In this document: one piece after another, positions 48,850 to 57,037 of the stretch
Layout of the letters: every line of letters begins with the position of its first letter
How positions within the stretch are numbered: position 1 is the stretch's first letter
Source: Caulobacter sp. SLTY
Lineage (GTDB): Bacteria > Pseudomonadota > Alphaproteobacteria > Caulobacterales > Caulobacteraceae
Assembly: GCF_009905535.1 (NCBI RefSeq)
Contig: NZ_JAAALA010000003.1
Coordinates: 1-64,000 of the forward strand
Length of the DNA stretch: 64,000 bases
Direction: 5' to 3'
Notes under the pieces: generated by a model
What the model was told of the DNA's origin: nothing
The model's database searches: none
The model's input: only the letters and a program-made list of their open reading frames with translations
Program-made: the position numbers and the translations under genes

Positions 48850-49830
48850 TTAGAGATCCGGCCGGATCACCGCCTTGCCGATCACCTTGCGGCCGGACAG
48901 CATCTCGAACGCCTCGCGCCAGTCGGCCAGCGGAACTTCGGCATGCACCCGCGGCCGCACCGTGCCCGCCTCGGCCAGGGCCCAGATGGCCGCCTGGTTC
49001 TCTCGCCCGCGTTCGGGGAACTGGCGGCCGTACTCGCCGGCCCGCACCCCGACCACCGAGAAGCCCTTGATCAGCGGCATGTTGACCGACACCTCAGGGA
49101 TCCGGCCCGACGTGAAGCCGATCACCAGCAACCGCCCGTCGAAGGCGATACAGCGCACGCTCTCGTCGAACACATCCCCGCCGACCGGGTCATAGATGAC
49201 GTCGGCCCCGCGCCCGCCGGTGATTTCCTTGACCTTCTCTCTAAAGCCGCCCGTGACATTGATCACCGCGTCCGGCTGATACTCCGCCTGCAGCACCGCC
49301 AGCTTCTGGTCCGACGCCGAGGTGGCGATCACCCGCGCCCCCATCGCCTTGGCCAAGTCCACGGCCGCCAGCCCCACCCCGCCGGCCGCCCCATGGATCA
49401 GCACCCATTCGCCGGGCTGCAGGTTGGCCCGCCGCACGAAGGCAACATAGGCGGTGATGTAGGCGGCCCCATACCCCGCCGCCTGAGCAAAGCTCAGCCG
49501 GTCCGGCTTGGCCCGTACCGCCGCCGCCGGCAGCAGGGCGTATTCGGCGAACCCGCCCAGCTTGGCGCCGCCGACCACCGGATCGCCAGGATGGAACCCC
49601 TCGACACCGGCTCCCAACGCCTCGACCTCGCCGCTGAGCTCCATGCCCAGGCCGAACGGCAGCGGCGGTTTCATCTGGTACTCGCCACGGGTCATCAGCA
49701 GGTCGGGGAAATTGACCCCCGCCGCCTTCACCTTGACCAGGATCTCGCCCGGACCGGGCGTGGGGATCGGAATGTCCTTCAGGGACACACCGGAATAGTC
49801 GGGGGCAAGGCTGTCGACGATCAGTGCGCG
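48850..49830 (-). CDS. Zinc-free MDR-type NAD(P)H:quinone oxidoreductase
   Basis: 326 residues from ATG 49830 (the longer open frame to 49881 adds 17 non-homologous residues). QOR-type medium-chain reductase: GVNFPDLLMTRGEYQMKPPLP, LGMELSGEVEALG, the nucleotide-binding VLIHGAAGGVGLAAVDLAKA and GADVIYDPVGGDVFDES. The catalytic and structural zinc cysteines of alcohol dehydrogenases are missing. It probably reduces quinones or enoyl-type carbonyls with NADPH. Confidence 0.87.
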   Translation of the reverse strand, partial: RALIVDSLAPDYSGVSLKDIPIPTPGPGEILVKVKAAGVNFPDLLMTRGEYQMKPPLPFGLGMELSGEVEALGAGVEGFHPGDPVVGGAKLGGFAEYALLPAAAVRAKPDRLSFAQAAGYGAAYITAYVAFVRRANLQPGEWVLIHGAAGGVGLAAVDLAKAMGARVIATSASDQKLAVLQAEYQPDAVINVTGGFREKVKEITGGRGADVIYDPVGGDVFDESVRCIAFDGRLLVIGFTSGRIPEVSVNMPLIKGFSVVGVRAGEYGRQFPERGRENQAAIWALAEAGTVRPRVHAEVPLADWREAFEMLSGRKVIGKAVIRPDL

Positions 49831-49891
49831 CATGGGGAAAGAATCGGATGCCGACGCGGGGGAAGTCCAGCCCGCTCTCACACATATGCCC

Positions 49892-50033
49892 CGTCATCCC
49901 GGCCGGAGCGCGCAGCGCGGAGAGCCGGGACCCAGGGGGCGCGTGATCTCGCTATCGAACGCAGCTTAGCGGCCGGCGCCCTGTCACCCCCTGGGTCCCG
50001 GATAGCCCGCTGCGCGGCCTTCCGGGATGACGG
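49892..50033. repeat. Inverted pair of cgtcatcccgg-type palindromic repeats
   Basis: Left unit cgtcatcccggccggagcg-cgcagcg-cggagagccgggaccca at 49892-49937, and its inverted copy tgggtcccggatagcc-cgctgcg-cggccttccgggatgacg at 49990-50032, separated by about 55 bases. This is a common intergenic repeat type of alphaproteobacterial genomes and is a different family from the cttctcccc units. Confidence 0.8.
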
Positions 50034-50356
50034 AGATATATTTTGACGAAAGGGTCAGAAATTTGGAACGAATCGCCCAAAGGGCGTCGAGCCCGTTGCG
50101 GGGGATATTCGCAACGGGCTCGACATTCCTCGATCACTCGATCCAAGCGGGCGTTTCCTCCCCGAAACGCCGGAGACGAGATGCTCTTGGCGGCCTCTCT
50201 GTCTCGCATGTCGAAAAGACGGCAAATCCCTGCCGGTGTCAACGCCGCAAAGAGGTTGCGCGTGCGACAAATTGTGAATTCCGCCCTCAAAAAGGGTTGA
50301 TCACTGGACGGCGCCGTCAAAATAACGTCCCGAACGCCGCATTTTCGACGCTAGAG
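50034..50356. other. Gene-free region with several hairpins downstream of hisG
   Basis: Together with the adjacent repeat, this is a 526-base stretch without a convincing gene. It contains a perfect 15-bp stem (50086-50100 with 50110-50124; arms begin gtcgagcccgttgcg) with a 9-base loop, an 8-bp stem ggcgtttc/gaaacgcc near 50150-50172, and ccct-caaaa-aggg near 50282-50297. No T-run follows the large stem. Open frames here (50043-50300 plus, 49952-50320 minus) look random. It could hold hisG 3' signals or a structured RNA. Confidence 0.45.
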
Positions 50357-51301
50357 TCAATTTCCCCTCACACGCGCCGCCAGATCGCTCCACGGCGGAC
50401 ATTCCGGATCGAACACATACTCCGGCGCCGCCGCCGTAACCGGCCCCACGCCCGCCGATTCCAACGCCGCCGACACGGCCCCAAGCTCGCCGCGGGGAAT
50501 CAGCAGACCGCTGGCCCGCGCCTGTCCGCCCAGGCCCTCCACCGCCGCCTTGGCCGCCGCGTCCTGCTCGGCGGGCCACACCAGGGTCAGGGTCCGGCGC
50601 GCCCGCGCCCGCGCCTCCAGCTGCGACAACAGCCGCCGCGCCACGGCCAGCCCATCGCCGCTCCAGTCGGCCATCAGCCCGGCCGCCAGCTGCGCCTGGC
50701 TCTTCAGAATCACCCCGTCGGCCAGCACCGCCAGGTGATTGGCCGCCAGGGTCGCGCCGGTGGTGGTGATGTCGACCACCACCTCCGCCGTCCCCGCCGC
50801 CGGGGCGCCCTCGGTGGCGCCGGCCGATTCGACGATCCGGTAGTCGCCCACCCCGTGGCGAGCGAAGAAGGCCCGCGTCTGGGCCACATACTTGGTCGCC
50901 ACCCGCAGCCGCCGGCCGGTCCGCGCCAGATGCTGGTGCGCCACCTCCTCCAGGTCGGCCATGGTCTCGACGTCCAGCCAGCTCTGCGGCACGGCCACCA
51001 CCAGGTCGGCCCGCCCAAAGCCCAGTGGTCGCAGCAGCAGGGCCCGCGCCTCCAGCTCCTCGCCCTGCTCGCGCAACAGGTCCTCGCCGGTGACCCCCAG
51101 GTGGACCTCGCCGGCGCTCAGAGCCCGCGCGATCTCTCCCGCCGAGATCAGCCGCACCTCCAGCCCGTCCAACCCTGCGATCCGGGCGCGATAGCCCCGC
51201 TCGCCGCCGTCCGCCTCGAGCTTCAGGCCCGCATCGGCCAGCCAGCCCTCGACCTGTTCCTTCAACCGCCCCTTGGACGGAATCGCCAAGATGACGCTCA
51301 T
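50357..51301 (-). CDS. hisG: ATP phosphoribosyltransferase catalytic subunit HisG
   Basis: 314 residues. First step of histidine synthesis (ATP + PRPP). It opens SVILAIPSKGRLKEQVEGWL and has VHLGVTGEDLLREQ and the PRPP loop in EVVVDITTTGATLAANHL. Short-form HisG enzymes lack the regulatory domain and need HisZ; HisZ is encoded immediately upstream with an ATGA overlap. At 314 residues it is longer than typical short HisG (about 210-230) but matches alphaproteobacterial forms with a diverged C-terminal segment (about 220-314). Confidence 0.93.
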   Translation of the reverse strand: MSVILAIPSKGRLKEQVEGWLADAGLKLEADGGERGYRARIAGLDGLEVRLISAGEIARALSAGEVHLGVTGEDLLREQGEELEARALLLRPLGFGRADLVVAVPQSWLDVETMADLEEVAHQHLARTGRRLRVATKYVAQTRAFFARHGVGDYRIVESAGATEGAPAAGTAEVVVDITTTGATLAANHLAVLADGVILKSQAQLAAGLMADWSGDGLAVARRLLSQLEARARARRTLTLVWPAEQDAAAKAAVEGLGGQARASGLLIPRGELGAVSAALESAGVGPVTAAAPEYVFDPECPPWSDLAARVRGN

Positions 51302-52413
51302 TCCCAGCCCTCCGCGAACGCCCGCGCCGGTCGCACCATGCAGCCGGCCGCTCCCCGCGCCACGCCGCCCAGCCGCCCCGCAAGCCCGTCATAGCGCCCG
51401 CCGGCCGCCAGCGGCCGCTCGGCCCCCAACTCGGCGCTGCGCACCTCGAACAGGGCGCCGTCGTAGTAGCCGAAGGCCCGGCCGAACCCGGCCCCGAACC
51501 GCGCCTGGCCAAGCGGCAGGCCGGCCTCGTCCAGCAGCTCAAGCCGCCGCCGCCACTGGCCGACCCGGCCCGCCAGCCGCTCGGTCCCCAGCCGCTCCAG
51601 CGCCTCCAGCGCGGCCACCGGCTCCGCTTCCAGCGCCAGGAAGGCCCGCACCGTCGCCGCCTGTTCCGGCGTCAGCCGCGCCCGCGCGCCCTCCGCGCCG
51701 CGCGCCGCCAGCCGCCGGGCGATCTCCGCCGTCGGCCGCCCGCCCACCGGCGAAACGCCAGCCAGCGACCAGACCTCCTCCAGCAGCGCCGCGGCCTCCG
51801 CCTCCGGCAATCCGGCCAGCAGGCCCGCCAGCCGGCTCTCGCGCCCGGCCGGCGCCGGCGCCTCGCCATTCAGCTCGGCCGCCAGCAACCGGGGCCGGCC
51901 GAACGCCCGCTTCAGCCGCGCCCCCAGCGCCGGCTCCAGCCCCAGGTCGTCGACCAGGGCCGAGAACAGGCTGACATCGCCGAGCATCAGGAACAGGTCC
52001 TCCCGGCCCCCGGCCGCCGCCGACCGCCAGGCCAGTTCCAGGATCTCCGCATCCGCGGCCACCGCATCGGCCCCGCCATAGACCTCGATCCCCAGCTGCA
52101 GGAATTCCTCGGCCCGCCCGCTGCCGCCGGCGGCCCGGAAGGCCTTGCCCTCATAGAAGTACCGCCCCTCGGCCGCGCCCGAGGCCAGGTGGGCCCGCGC
52201 CACCCCGATGGTGAAGTCGGGCCGCAGTGCCGCCTCCTCCCCACCCTCGGCCTGGACCACGAACAGTCGAGGCCGCATCGCCTCCCCGGCCAGATCGAGC
52301 AGCAGCGCCAGAGGCTGCAACACCGGCACGTCGAGCGGCATCGCCCCCGCCGCCGCGAACGGCGCGCGGATGGCGGCCAGGGCCTCGGCCGGGATCGGTG
52401 GCTCCAGCCTCAC
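51298..52413 (-). CDS. hisZ: ATP phosphoribosyltransferase regulatory subunit HisZ
   Basis: 371 residues, GTG start at 52413 overlapping the hisS stop (GTGA). It is a catalytically dead HisRS-like protein: motif 2-like LRPDFTIGVARAHL and EGRYFYEGKAFRA, and the late GGRYDGLAGRLGG motif, but without the HisRS anticodon domain. It forms a complex with HisG and makes it sensitive to histidine. The gene order hisS-hisZ-hisG probably reflects duplication of a hisS ancestor; that last point is inference. Confidence 0.92.
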   Translation of the reverse strand: MRLEPPIPAEALAAIRAPFAAAGAMPLDVPVLQPLALLLDLAGEAMRPRLFVVQAEGGEEAALRPDFTIGVARAHLASGAAEGRYFYEGKAFRAAGGSGRAEEFLQLGIEVYGGADAVAADAEILELAWRSAAAGGREDLFLMLGDVSLFSALVDDLGLEPALGARLKRAFGRPRLLAAELNGEAPAPAGRESRLAGLLAGLPEAEAAALLEEVWSLAGVSPVGGRPTAEIARRLAARGAEGARARLTPEQAATVRAFLALEAEPVAALEALERLGTERLAGRVGQWRRRLELLDEAGLPLGQARFGAGFGRAFGYYDGALFEVRSAELGAERPLAAGGRYDGLAGRLGGVARGAAGCMVRPARAFAEGWE

Positions 52414-53897
52414 GACACGGCGTCCACGATGGCCTTCACCCGCGCCACCAGCTCGGCGCGTGGCACGGTCTGCTGCCCCGGCCGCTCGGATTTGTAGGCG
52501 TCGTGGCCCTCGATCTTGGCCGCCAGCGCCCGGCCCAGGTCCAGGTCCTTGATGGTGGCCGTCCCGGCGGCGATCTCGTCGCCGCCCAGCATGATCGCCG
52601 CCGGGGCATTGCGCCGGTCGGCATACTTCATCTGCGCCTTCATCCCCGACGAGCCCAGATAGACCTCCGCCGCGATCCCCGCGCCGCGCAGCTCGGCGGC
52701 CACGGCGAAATACTCACCCATCGAGTCCTGGTCGAAGGCGATGACCACCACCGGCCCCCGCGCCGCGCCGGCCTCTTCCCGGCCCGCCGCCTTCAGCGCC
52801 GCCGCCAGCCGCGAGACCCCGAAGGAGAAGCCGGTCGCCGGCGTCGCCTGGCCGGTGAACCGCGCCACTAGGTCGTCGTACCGCCCGCCCCCGCCGATCG
52901 AGCCGAACCGCACCGGCTGGCCCTTTTCGTCCGTGGTCTGTAGCAGCAGCTCGGCCTCGAATACCGCGCCGGTGTAATACTCCAGACCTCGGACGATCGA
53001 CGGATCGATTCCGGCCCGGTCCTCGCCGACGCCCAGCGCCTTCAGCGCCGCGGCGATCTTCGCCACCTCCTCGACCCCCTGCGCGCCCTCCTCCGAGCCG
53101 CCGACGATGTCCGACAGCGCGGCCAGCGTCGCGGCATTGTCCGCCCGCCCGGCGCTCAAGAAAGCCAGCACCTGCTCGGCCGCCTTGGCCTGCAGCCCGG
53201 CGCCCTTGGTGAAGGCGCCGCTCTCGTCCAGCCGCCCCTCGCCCAGCAGCAGCTTCACCCCATCGGCGCCCAGCCGGTCCAGCTTGTCCACCGCCCGCAG
53301 CACGGCCAGCTTCTGGCCGGCGCTCTCGACCCCCGCCGTGGTCAGCAGGCCGTTGAGGAGCTTGCGATTATTGATCTTCAGCACCGAGGTCCCGCGCGGC
53401 AGCCCCGCCGCCTCCAGCCCCTCGGCCGCCATGGCGATGATCTCGGCGTCCGCCTCCGGCCGGGCCGAGCCCACCGTGTCGGCGTCGCACTGGATGAACT
53501 CCCGGAAACGCCCCGGCCCCGGCTTCTCGTTGCGCCAGACCGGCCCGAAGGCATAGCGGCGATAGGGCTTGGGCAGGGTCTCCCAGTTCTGCGCCGCGAA
53601 CCTGGCGAGCGGCGCGGTCAGGTCGTAGCGCAGCGCCATCCACTGCTCATCGTCGTCCTGCAGCGCGAAGACGCCCTCGTTCGGCCGGTCGCTGTCGGGC
53701 AGGAACTTGCCCAGCGCGTCGGCGTACTCGAACGCCCCCGTATCCAGCGGCTCGAACCCCCACCGCTCATAGACGGCCGATACCGCCTCGACGATGCCGC
53801 GCTCGGCGCGCAGCTGCGCTGCCCGCTTGTCGGCGAAACCGCGGGGGGCGCGGGCGTCGGGTCGGAAGGGGGTGTCTTCGGTCATCGGGCGGTCCAT
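52410..53897 (-). CDS. hisS: Histidyl-tRNA synthetase
   Basis: 495 residues. Class II core: RAPRGFADKRAAQLRAERGI, motif 2 FGPVWRNEKPGPGRFREF, the HisA motif RGLEYYTGAVFEAEL and motif 3 FSFGVSRLAAAL. The C-terminal anticodon domain starts at about residue 395 (VVVIAFDQDSMGEYF). Two in-frame Mets (53897 and 53885) are possible starts. It is the first gene of the hisS-hisZ-hisG unit and divergent from nothing: pgi upstream is on the same strand after a 192-base gap with no gene seen. Confidence 0.96.
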   Translation of the reverse strand: MDRPMTEDTPFRPDARAPRGFADKRAAQLRAERGIVEAVSAVYERWGFEPLDTGAFEYADALGKFLPDSDRPNEGVFALQDDDEQWMALRYDLTAPLARFAAQNWETLPKPYRRYAFGPVWRNEKPGPGRFREFIQCDADTVGSARPEADAEIIAMAAEGLEAAGLPRGTSVLKINNRKLLNGLLTTAGVESAGQKLAVLRAVDKLDRLGADGVKLLLGEGRLDESGAFTKGAGLQAKAAEQVLAFLSAGRADNAATLAALSDIVGGSEEGAQGVEEVAKIAAALKALGVGEDRAGIDPSIVRGLEYYTGAVFEAELLLQTTDEKGQPVRFGSIGGGGRYDDLVARFTGQATPATGFSFGVSRLAAALKAAGREEAGAARGPVVVIAFDQDSMGEYFAVAAELRGAGIAAEVYLGSSGMKAQMKYADRRNAPAAIMLGGDEIAAGTATIKDLDLGRALAAKIEGHDAYKSERPGQQTVPRAELVARVKAIVDAVS

Positions 53898-54089
53898 CGG
53901 TCAGTCTGGTGACGGATGGAGCGGCGAGGCCCCATCCACTTGTGGCGGGGCGGAGGGGGCGTCTTGCCTTTAGGCCGCGCGAACCCGATCCGACCCGAAG
54001 GCGGCGTGGTGGTGCGCGTGATGGTGCGGCAGGGCGGTCATCGGGAAGGGCCTATAGCGGACGAGATGCGCGGCGCCAACCTCCCGGTT

Positions 54090-55652
54090 TCAGCGCCCCA
54101 GTCGCGTGATCAGCGCCGCCGTCGAAGGGTCGTGGGGCGGACCGTCGCCCCCATCGAGTTCCCGCAGCACCCGCCCCGCCAGCACCTTGCCCAGTTCCAC
54201 CCCCCACTGGTCGAAACTGTCGATGTCCCACAGCACCCCCTCGACGAAGGTCTTGTGCTCGTACAGCGCGATCAGCGCCCCCAAGGTCTCGGGGCTGAGC
54301 CGCTCCAGCAGGATGAAGCTGGACGGCCGGTCGCCGGGGAAATGCCGGTGAGGTTCGTCTTCGTTGACCTGGCCGATCATCAGAGCCTCGGCCTGGGCGA
54401 TGGCGTTGGCCAGCAGCATGTTGCGGTGGGCGGCCGGTCCCTCATGGTCCTCGGCCAGGGCGATGAAATCGACCGGGATGATGTCGGTCCCCTGGTGCAA
54501 CAGTTGGAAGAAGGCGTGCTGACCGTTGGTGCCGGCGTCGCCGAACACGGATGCCGCCGTGGCCTGCGCGACCGGCCGGCCGCCTTGCGTGACCCGCTTG
54601 CCGTTCGACTCCATCTCCAACTGCTGGAGATAGGCCGGGAACAGCGCCAGCCGCCGCGCGTAGGGCACAACCGCCCGCAGCGGCCGGTCCAGGCCGTTGC
54701 GGTTGAACACATGGGCCAGGGCCAGCATCACCGGCATGTTGGCGTCCAGCGGCGCGGTCTCGAAATGCTCGTCCATCGCCGCGGCGCCGGCCAGCAGCCC
54801 CTCGAACGCCGGCCAGCCGAGCCCGATCGCGCAGGAGAGCCCCACCGCCGACCACACCGAATAGCGCCCGCCCACCCAGTCGCGGAAGGCGAAGACCCGG
54901 TCCTCGGCGATGCCGAACCGCCCGGCCTCAGCCGGATTGGCGCTGACCGCCGCCAGGTGGCTGTCGGCCTTGCCGGCCCCCAGCTTGGCCTCCAGCCAAG
55001 CCTTGGCGGCCCGCGCATTGGCGAGGGTCTCCTGGGTGGTGAAGGTCTTGGAGACCACCACCACCAGCGTCTCCTCCGGGTCGAGCCCAGCCGTGGCGGC
55101 GGCGAACTCCGCCCCGTCAATGTTGGCGGCGAACCGCAGCTGAATGTCCGGAACCAGCGGCCGCAGCGCCTCCCAGATCAAGCGCGGTCCCAGGTCCGAG
55201 CCACCGATGCCGATATGCAGCACCGCCTTGAACGGCTTGCCGGTCGCCCCGCCCGCCATGCCCGATCGAACCGCCGCCACGAAGTCCTGCATGGCGTCGC
55301 GGACGTCTTCCACCTGCTCGGAGACCCCCTTGCCGGCCGCCTTGAAGTCCGCCCCCGCCGGCGCCCTCAGCGCCATGTGCAGGGCGGGCCGGCCCTCGGT
55401 GACATTGACGATCTCGCCGGCGAACAATCGGTCCCGCGCGCCTTCCACCCCCGCCGCCTGGGCCAGGGCCACGGCCACCGTCGCCCCCGTCCGGCTCCAG
55501 GGTTGTTTCGACAGGTCCAGCATCAGTCCCGCCGCCTCGAAGGTCAGCCCCTCCAGCCGGTCTGGCTCGGCGTCGAACAGGTCGCGGATGCGCCCCACCG
55601 CATCGGCCTTGGCGGCTTCCTTCAGGGCGGTCCAGGCGGGGCTGTCGGTCAT
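54090..55652 (-). CDS. pgi: Glucose-6-phosphate isomerase
   Basis: 520 residues from ATG 55652, with GAGG six bases upstream; ATG 55658 directly abuts that site and is less likely. It interconverts glucose 6-phosphate and fructose 6-phosphate. Signatures: GIGGSDLGPRL, VVSKTFTTQET, DWVGGRYSVWSAVG, MESNGKRV, FGDAGTNGQHAFFQLLHQG (catalytic His), and the C-terminal FDQWGVELGKVLA. Length is slightly below the 545 of E. coli. Confidence 0.96.
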   Translation of the reverse strand: MTDSPAWTALKEAAKADAVGRIRDLFDAEPDRLEGLTFEAAGLMLDLSKQPWSRTGATVAVALAQAAGVEGARDRLFAGEIVNVTEGRPALHMALRAPAGADFKAAGKGVSEQVEDVRDAMQDFVAAVRSGMAGGATGKPFKAVLHIGIGGSDLGPRLIWEALRPLVPDIQLRFAANIDGAEFAAATAGLDPEETLVVVVSKTFTTQETLANARAAKAWLEAKLGAGKADSHLAAVSANPAEAGRFGIAEDRVFAFRDWVGGRYSVWSAVGLSCAIGLGWPAFEGLLAGAAAMDEHFETAPLDANMPVMLALAHVFNRNGLDRPLRAVVPYARRLALFPAYLQQLEMESNGKRVTQGGRPVAQATAASVFGDAGTNGQHAFFQLLHQGTDIIPVDFIALAEDHEGPAAHRNMLLANAIAQAEALMIGQVNEDEPHRHFPGDRPSSFILLERLSPETLGALIALYEHKTFVEGVLWDIDSFDQWGVELGKVLAGRVLRELDGGDGPPHDPSTAALITRLGR

Positions 55653-55737
55653 GCGCATCCTCGAAAAGCTAAGCCGGCGTTTACCATGTGGTGGGCAAGG
55701 TCCGAGCCCTTCCTATCGTTCCACCAGGAGGACCGCC

Positions 55738-56199
55738 ATGTCCTGTGAAGCCATCACCGCCGCCTCGATGATCTGGCTGGCCAGCTTCGGGGCCGAGGCC
55801 GCCACGCCCGCCCCGGCCGCCGCGGTCCAGGCTCCCGCCTCGCCCCTGGTGACCGAGCCCCTGTTCGCCGACATCATCGGCCGGGCGGGCGAACTGAACG
55901 GCCGGGTGCAGTCCTGGAAGGGCAAGCCCATCGACGCCGCCGCCCTGGCCCGCTTCAAGGCCGACGTGGCCGAGCTGGCGGCGCTCGACATGAAGGCCCA
56001 CGTGGTCCTCAAGGAACGCGGCACGGACGGCGACCTCAAATGCATCCTGCGCGGGATCAGCGAAGACTTGCCGCTGAAACTGAAGGCCGTCGAGACCGCC
56101 AAGGACGCCGCCGCCCGCGACGCCGCCCTGACCGATCTGGGCTACCTGCTGCGCGACAACGTCGAGGTCATCACCGCGCCGCCCGCTCCGCCGGTGTAG
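55738..56199 (+). CDS. Small Ala-rich protein, possibly exported, function unknown
   Basis: 153 residues from ATG 55738, with a strong AGGAGG 5-8 bases upstream. The N-terminus (MSCEAITAASMIWLASFGAE) could be a weak signal peptide, followed by an Ala/Pro stretch. The mature part is helical (LFADIIGRAGELNGRVQSWK, LARFKADVAELAALDMKA) with one Cys (LKCILRG) and ends APPAPPV. No family is recognised. It is divergent from pgi, with 85 bases between the starts. Confidence 0.6.
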   Translation: MSCEAITAASMIWLASFGAEAATPAPAAAVQAPASPLVTEPLFADIIGRAGELNGRVQSWKGKPIDAAALARFKADVAELAALDMKAHVVLKERGTDGDLKCILRGISEDLPLKLKAVETAKDAAARDAALTDLGYLLRDNVEVITAPPAPPV

Positions 56200-56242
56200 T
56201 TTTCTCTTTCGGGCCAATGCCCGACCGTTCGGCCTCTCCTGG

Positions 56243-56394
56243 CCCCTCTCCCGCGAGGGAGAGGGAGGGGCCCGCGCCCGCAGGGCGTGGGAGGGTGAGG
56301 GTTTACGCTGGTTGCAGGACGTCCACCGTCCCTAAACCCTCTTCCTCCCACCGCTTCGCGGCGGGGATGGTTCCTTCTCCCTTAGGGAGAAGGG
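56243..56394. repeat. Palindromic repeats between two convergent genes
   Basis: cccctctccc-gcga-gggagaggg (56243-56267), gcgcccgcagggcgtgggagg, an inverted partner cctcccaccgcttcgcggcgg, and ccttctccc-ttag-ggagaagg (56372-56393). It is the same style as the other intergenic units and fills most of the 217-base gap (56200-56416). Confidence 0.7.
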
Positions 56395-56416
56395 AAAGAA
56401 GGACCAGCTCGTTTCA

Positions 56417-57025
56417 TCAGGCGTACTTCACCGCGCAGCCGTAGGGCTGGCTGAAGGCCACCTTCACCGGGCGGCCGGCGTTGACGTCGGCCAAGGCGGC
56501 CGCGACCAGGTTCTTGGCCCGCTTGATGTCCTCGACCTTGTTGGTCGGCACATCGTCGATGCCGCCCTGGTAGACCAGGGTTCCGGTCTTATCGATGACG
56601 TACATGTGGGGGGTGGTCTTGGCGCCGTAGGCCTTGCCGACCTTGCCGTCGGGATCGATCAGCATGGCGGTGCCGGCCCAGTTGTTGGCGGCCATCCAGG
56701 CCTTTGCGTCGGCGCCGGTCTTCCAGTGGCCCTGCTGGCCCACGGCCGAGGAGCAGACGCTGAGCCAGACCGCGCCGTCCCGGACGGCGGAGACCTGCAG
56801 CCCCTGCATGTTGCCGCTGTAGTGCTTCTTCACATAGGGGCAGCCCTCGTTGATCCATTCGAGGACCACGACCCTGCCCTTGAACTCATCCAGCGTGCGG
56901 ACCTTGCCGTCGACGTCCTTGACGGAAAAGCCGGGGGCCGGCTTGGCCAGGGCCAGGCCCGGCAGCGACAGGGCAGCGGGAACAGCCAGGGCGCCGGCGA
57001 GGGCTGTGCGGCGGGTGAGGGTCAT
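56417..57025 (-). CDS. Exported thioredoxin-fold (redoxin) protein
   Basis: 202 residues. A Tat-type leader (TRRTALAGALAVPAALSLPG) precedes a thioredoxin/AhpC-like domain. The active-site loop is WINEGCPYVKKHY, with a single Cys followed by P-Y-V, so a CxxC pair is absent and the chemistry is probably peroxiredoxin-like or one-Cys. KTTPHMYVIDKTGTLVYQGG holds the cis-Pro. It lies 12 bases downstream of the DsbD-like gene, so DsbD is its likely source of electrons. Confidence 0.87.
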   Translation of the reverse strand: MTLTRRTALAGALAVPAALSLPGLALAKPAPGFSVKDVDGKVRTLDEFKGRVVVLEWINEGCPYVKKHYSGNMQGLQVSAVRDGAVWLSVCSSAVGQQGHWKTGADAKAWMAANNWAGTAMLIDPDGKVGKAYGAKTTPHMYVIDKTGTLVYQGGIDDVPTNKVEDIKRAKNLVAAALADVNAGRPVKVAFSQPYGCAVKYA

Positions 57026-57037
57026 GGGGAAAGCTCC

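Noticed and set aside
50027-50300. Coding frames starting at 50027 or 50043 on the plus strand
   Set aside because: The first begins inside a repeat unit and continues antisense into hisG; the second is Arg/Lys-rich without family resemblance and lacks a ribosome-binding site.
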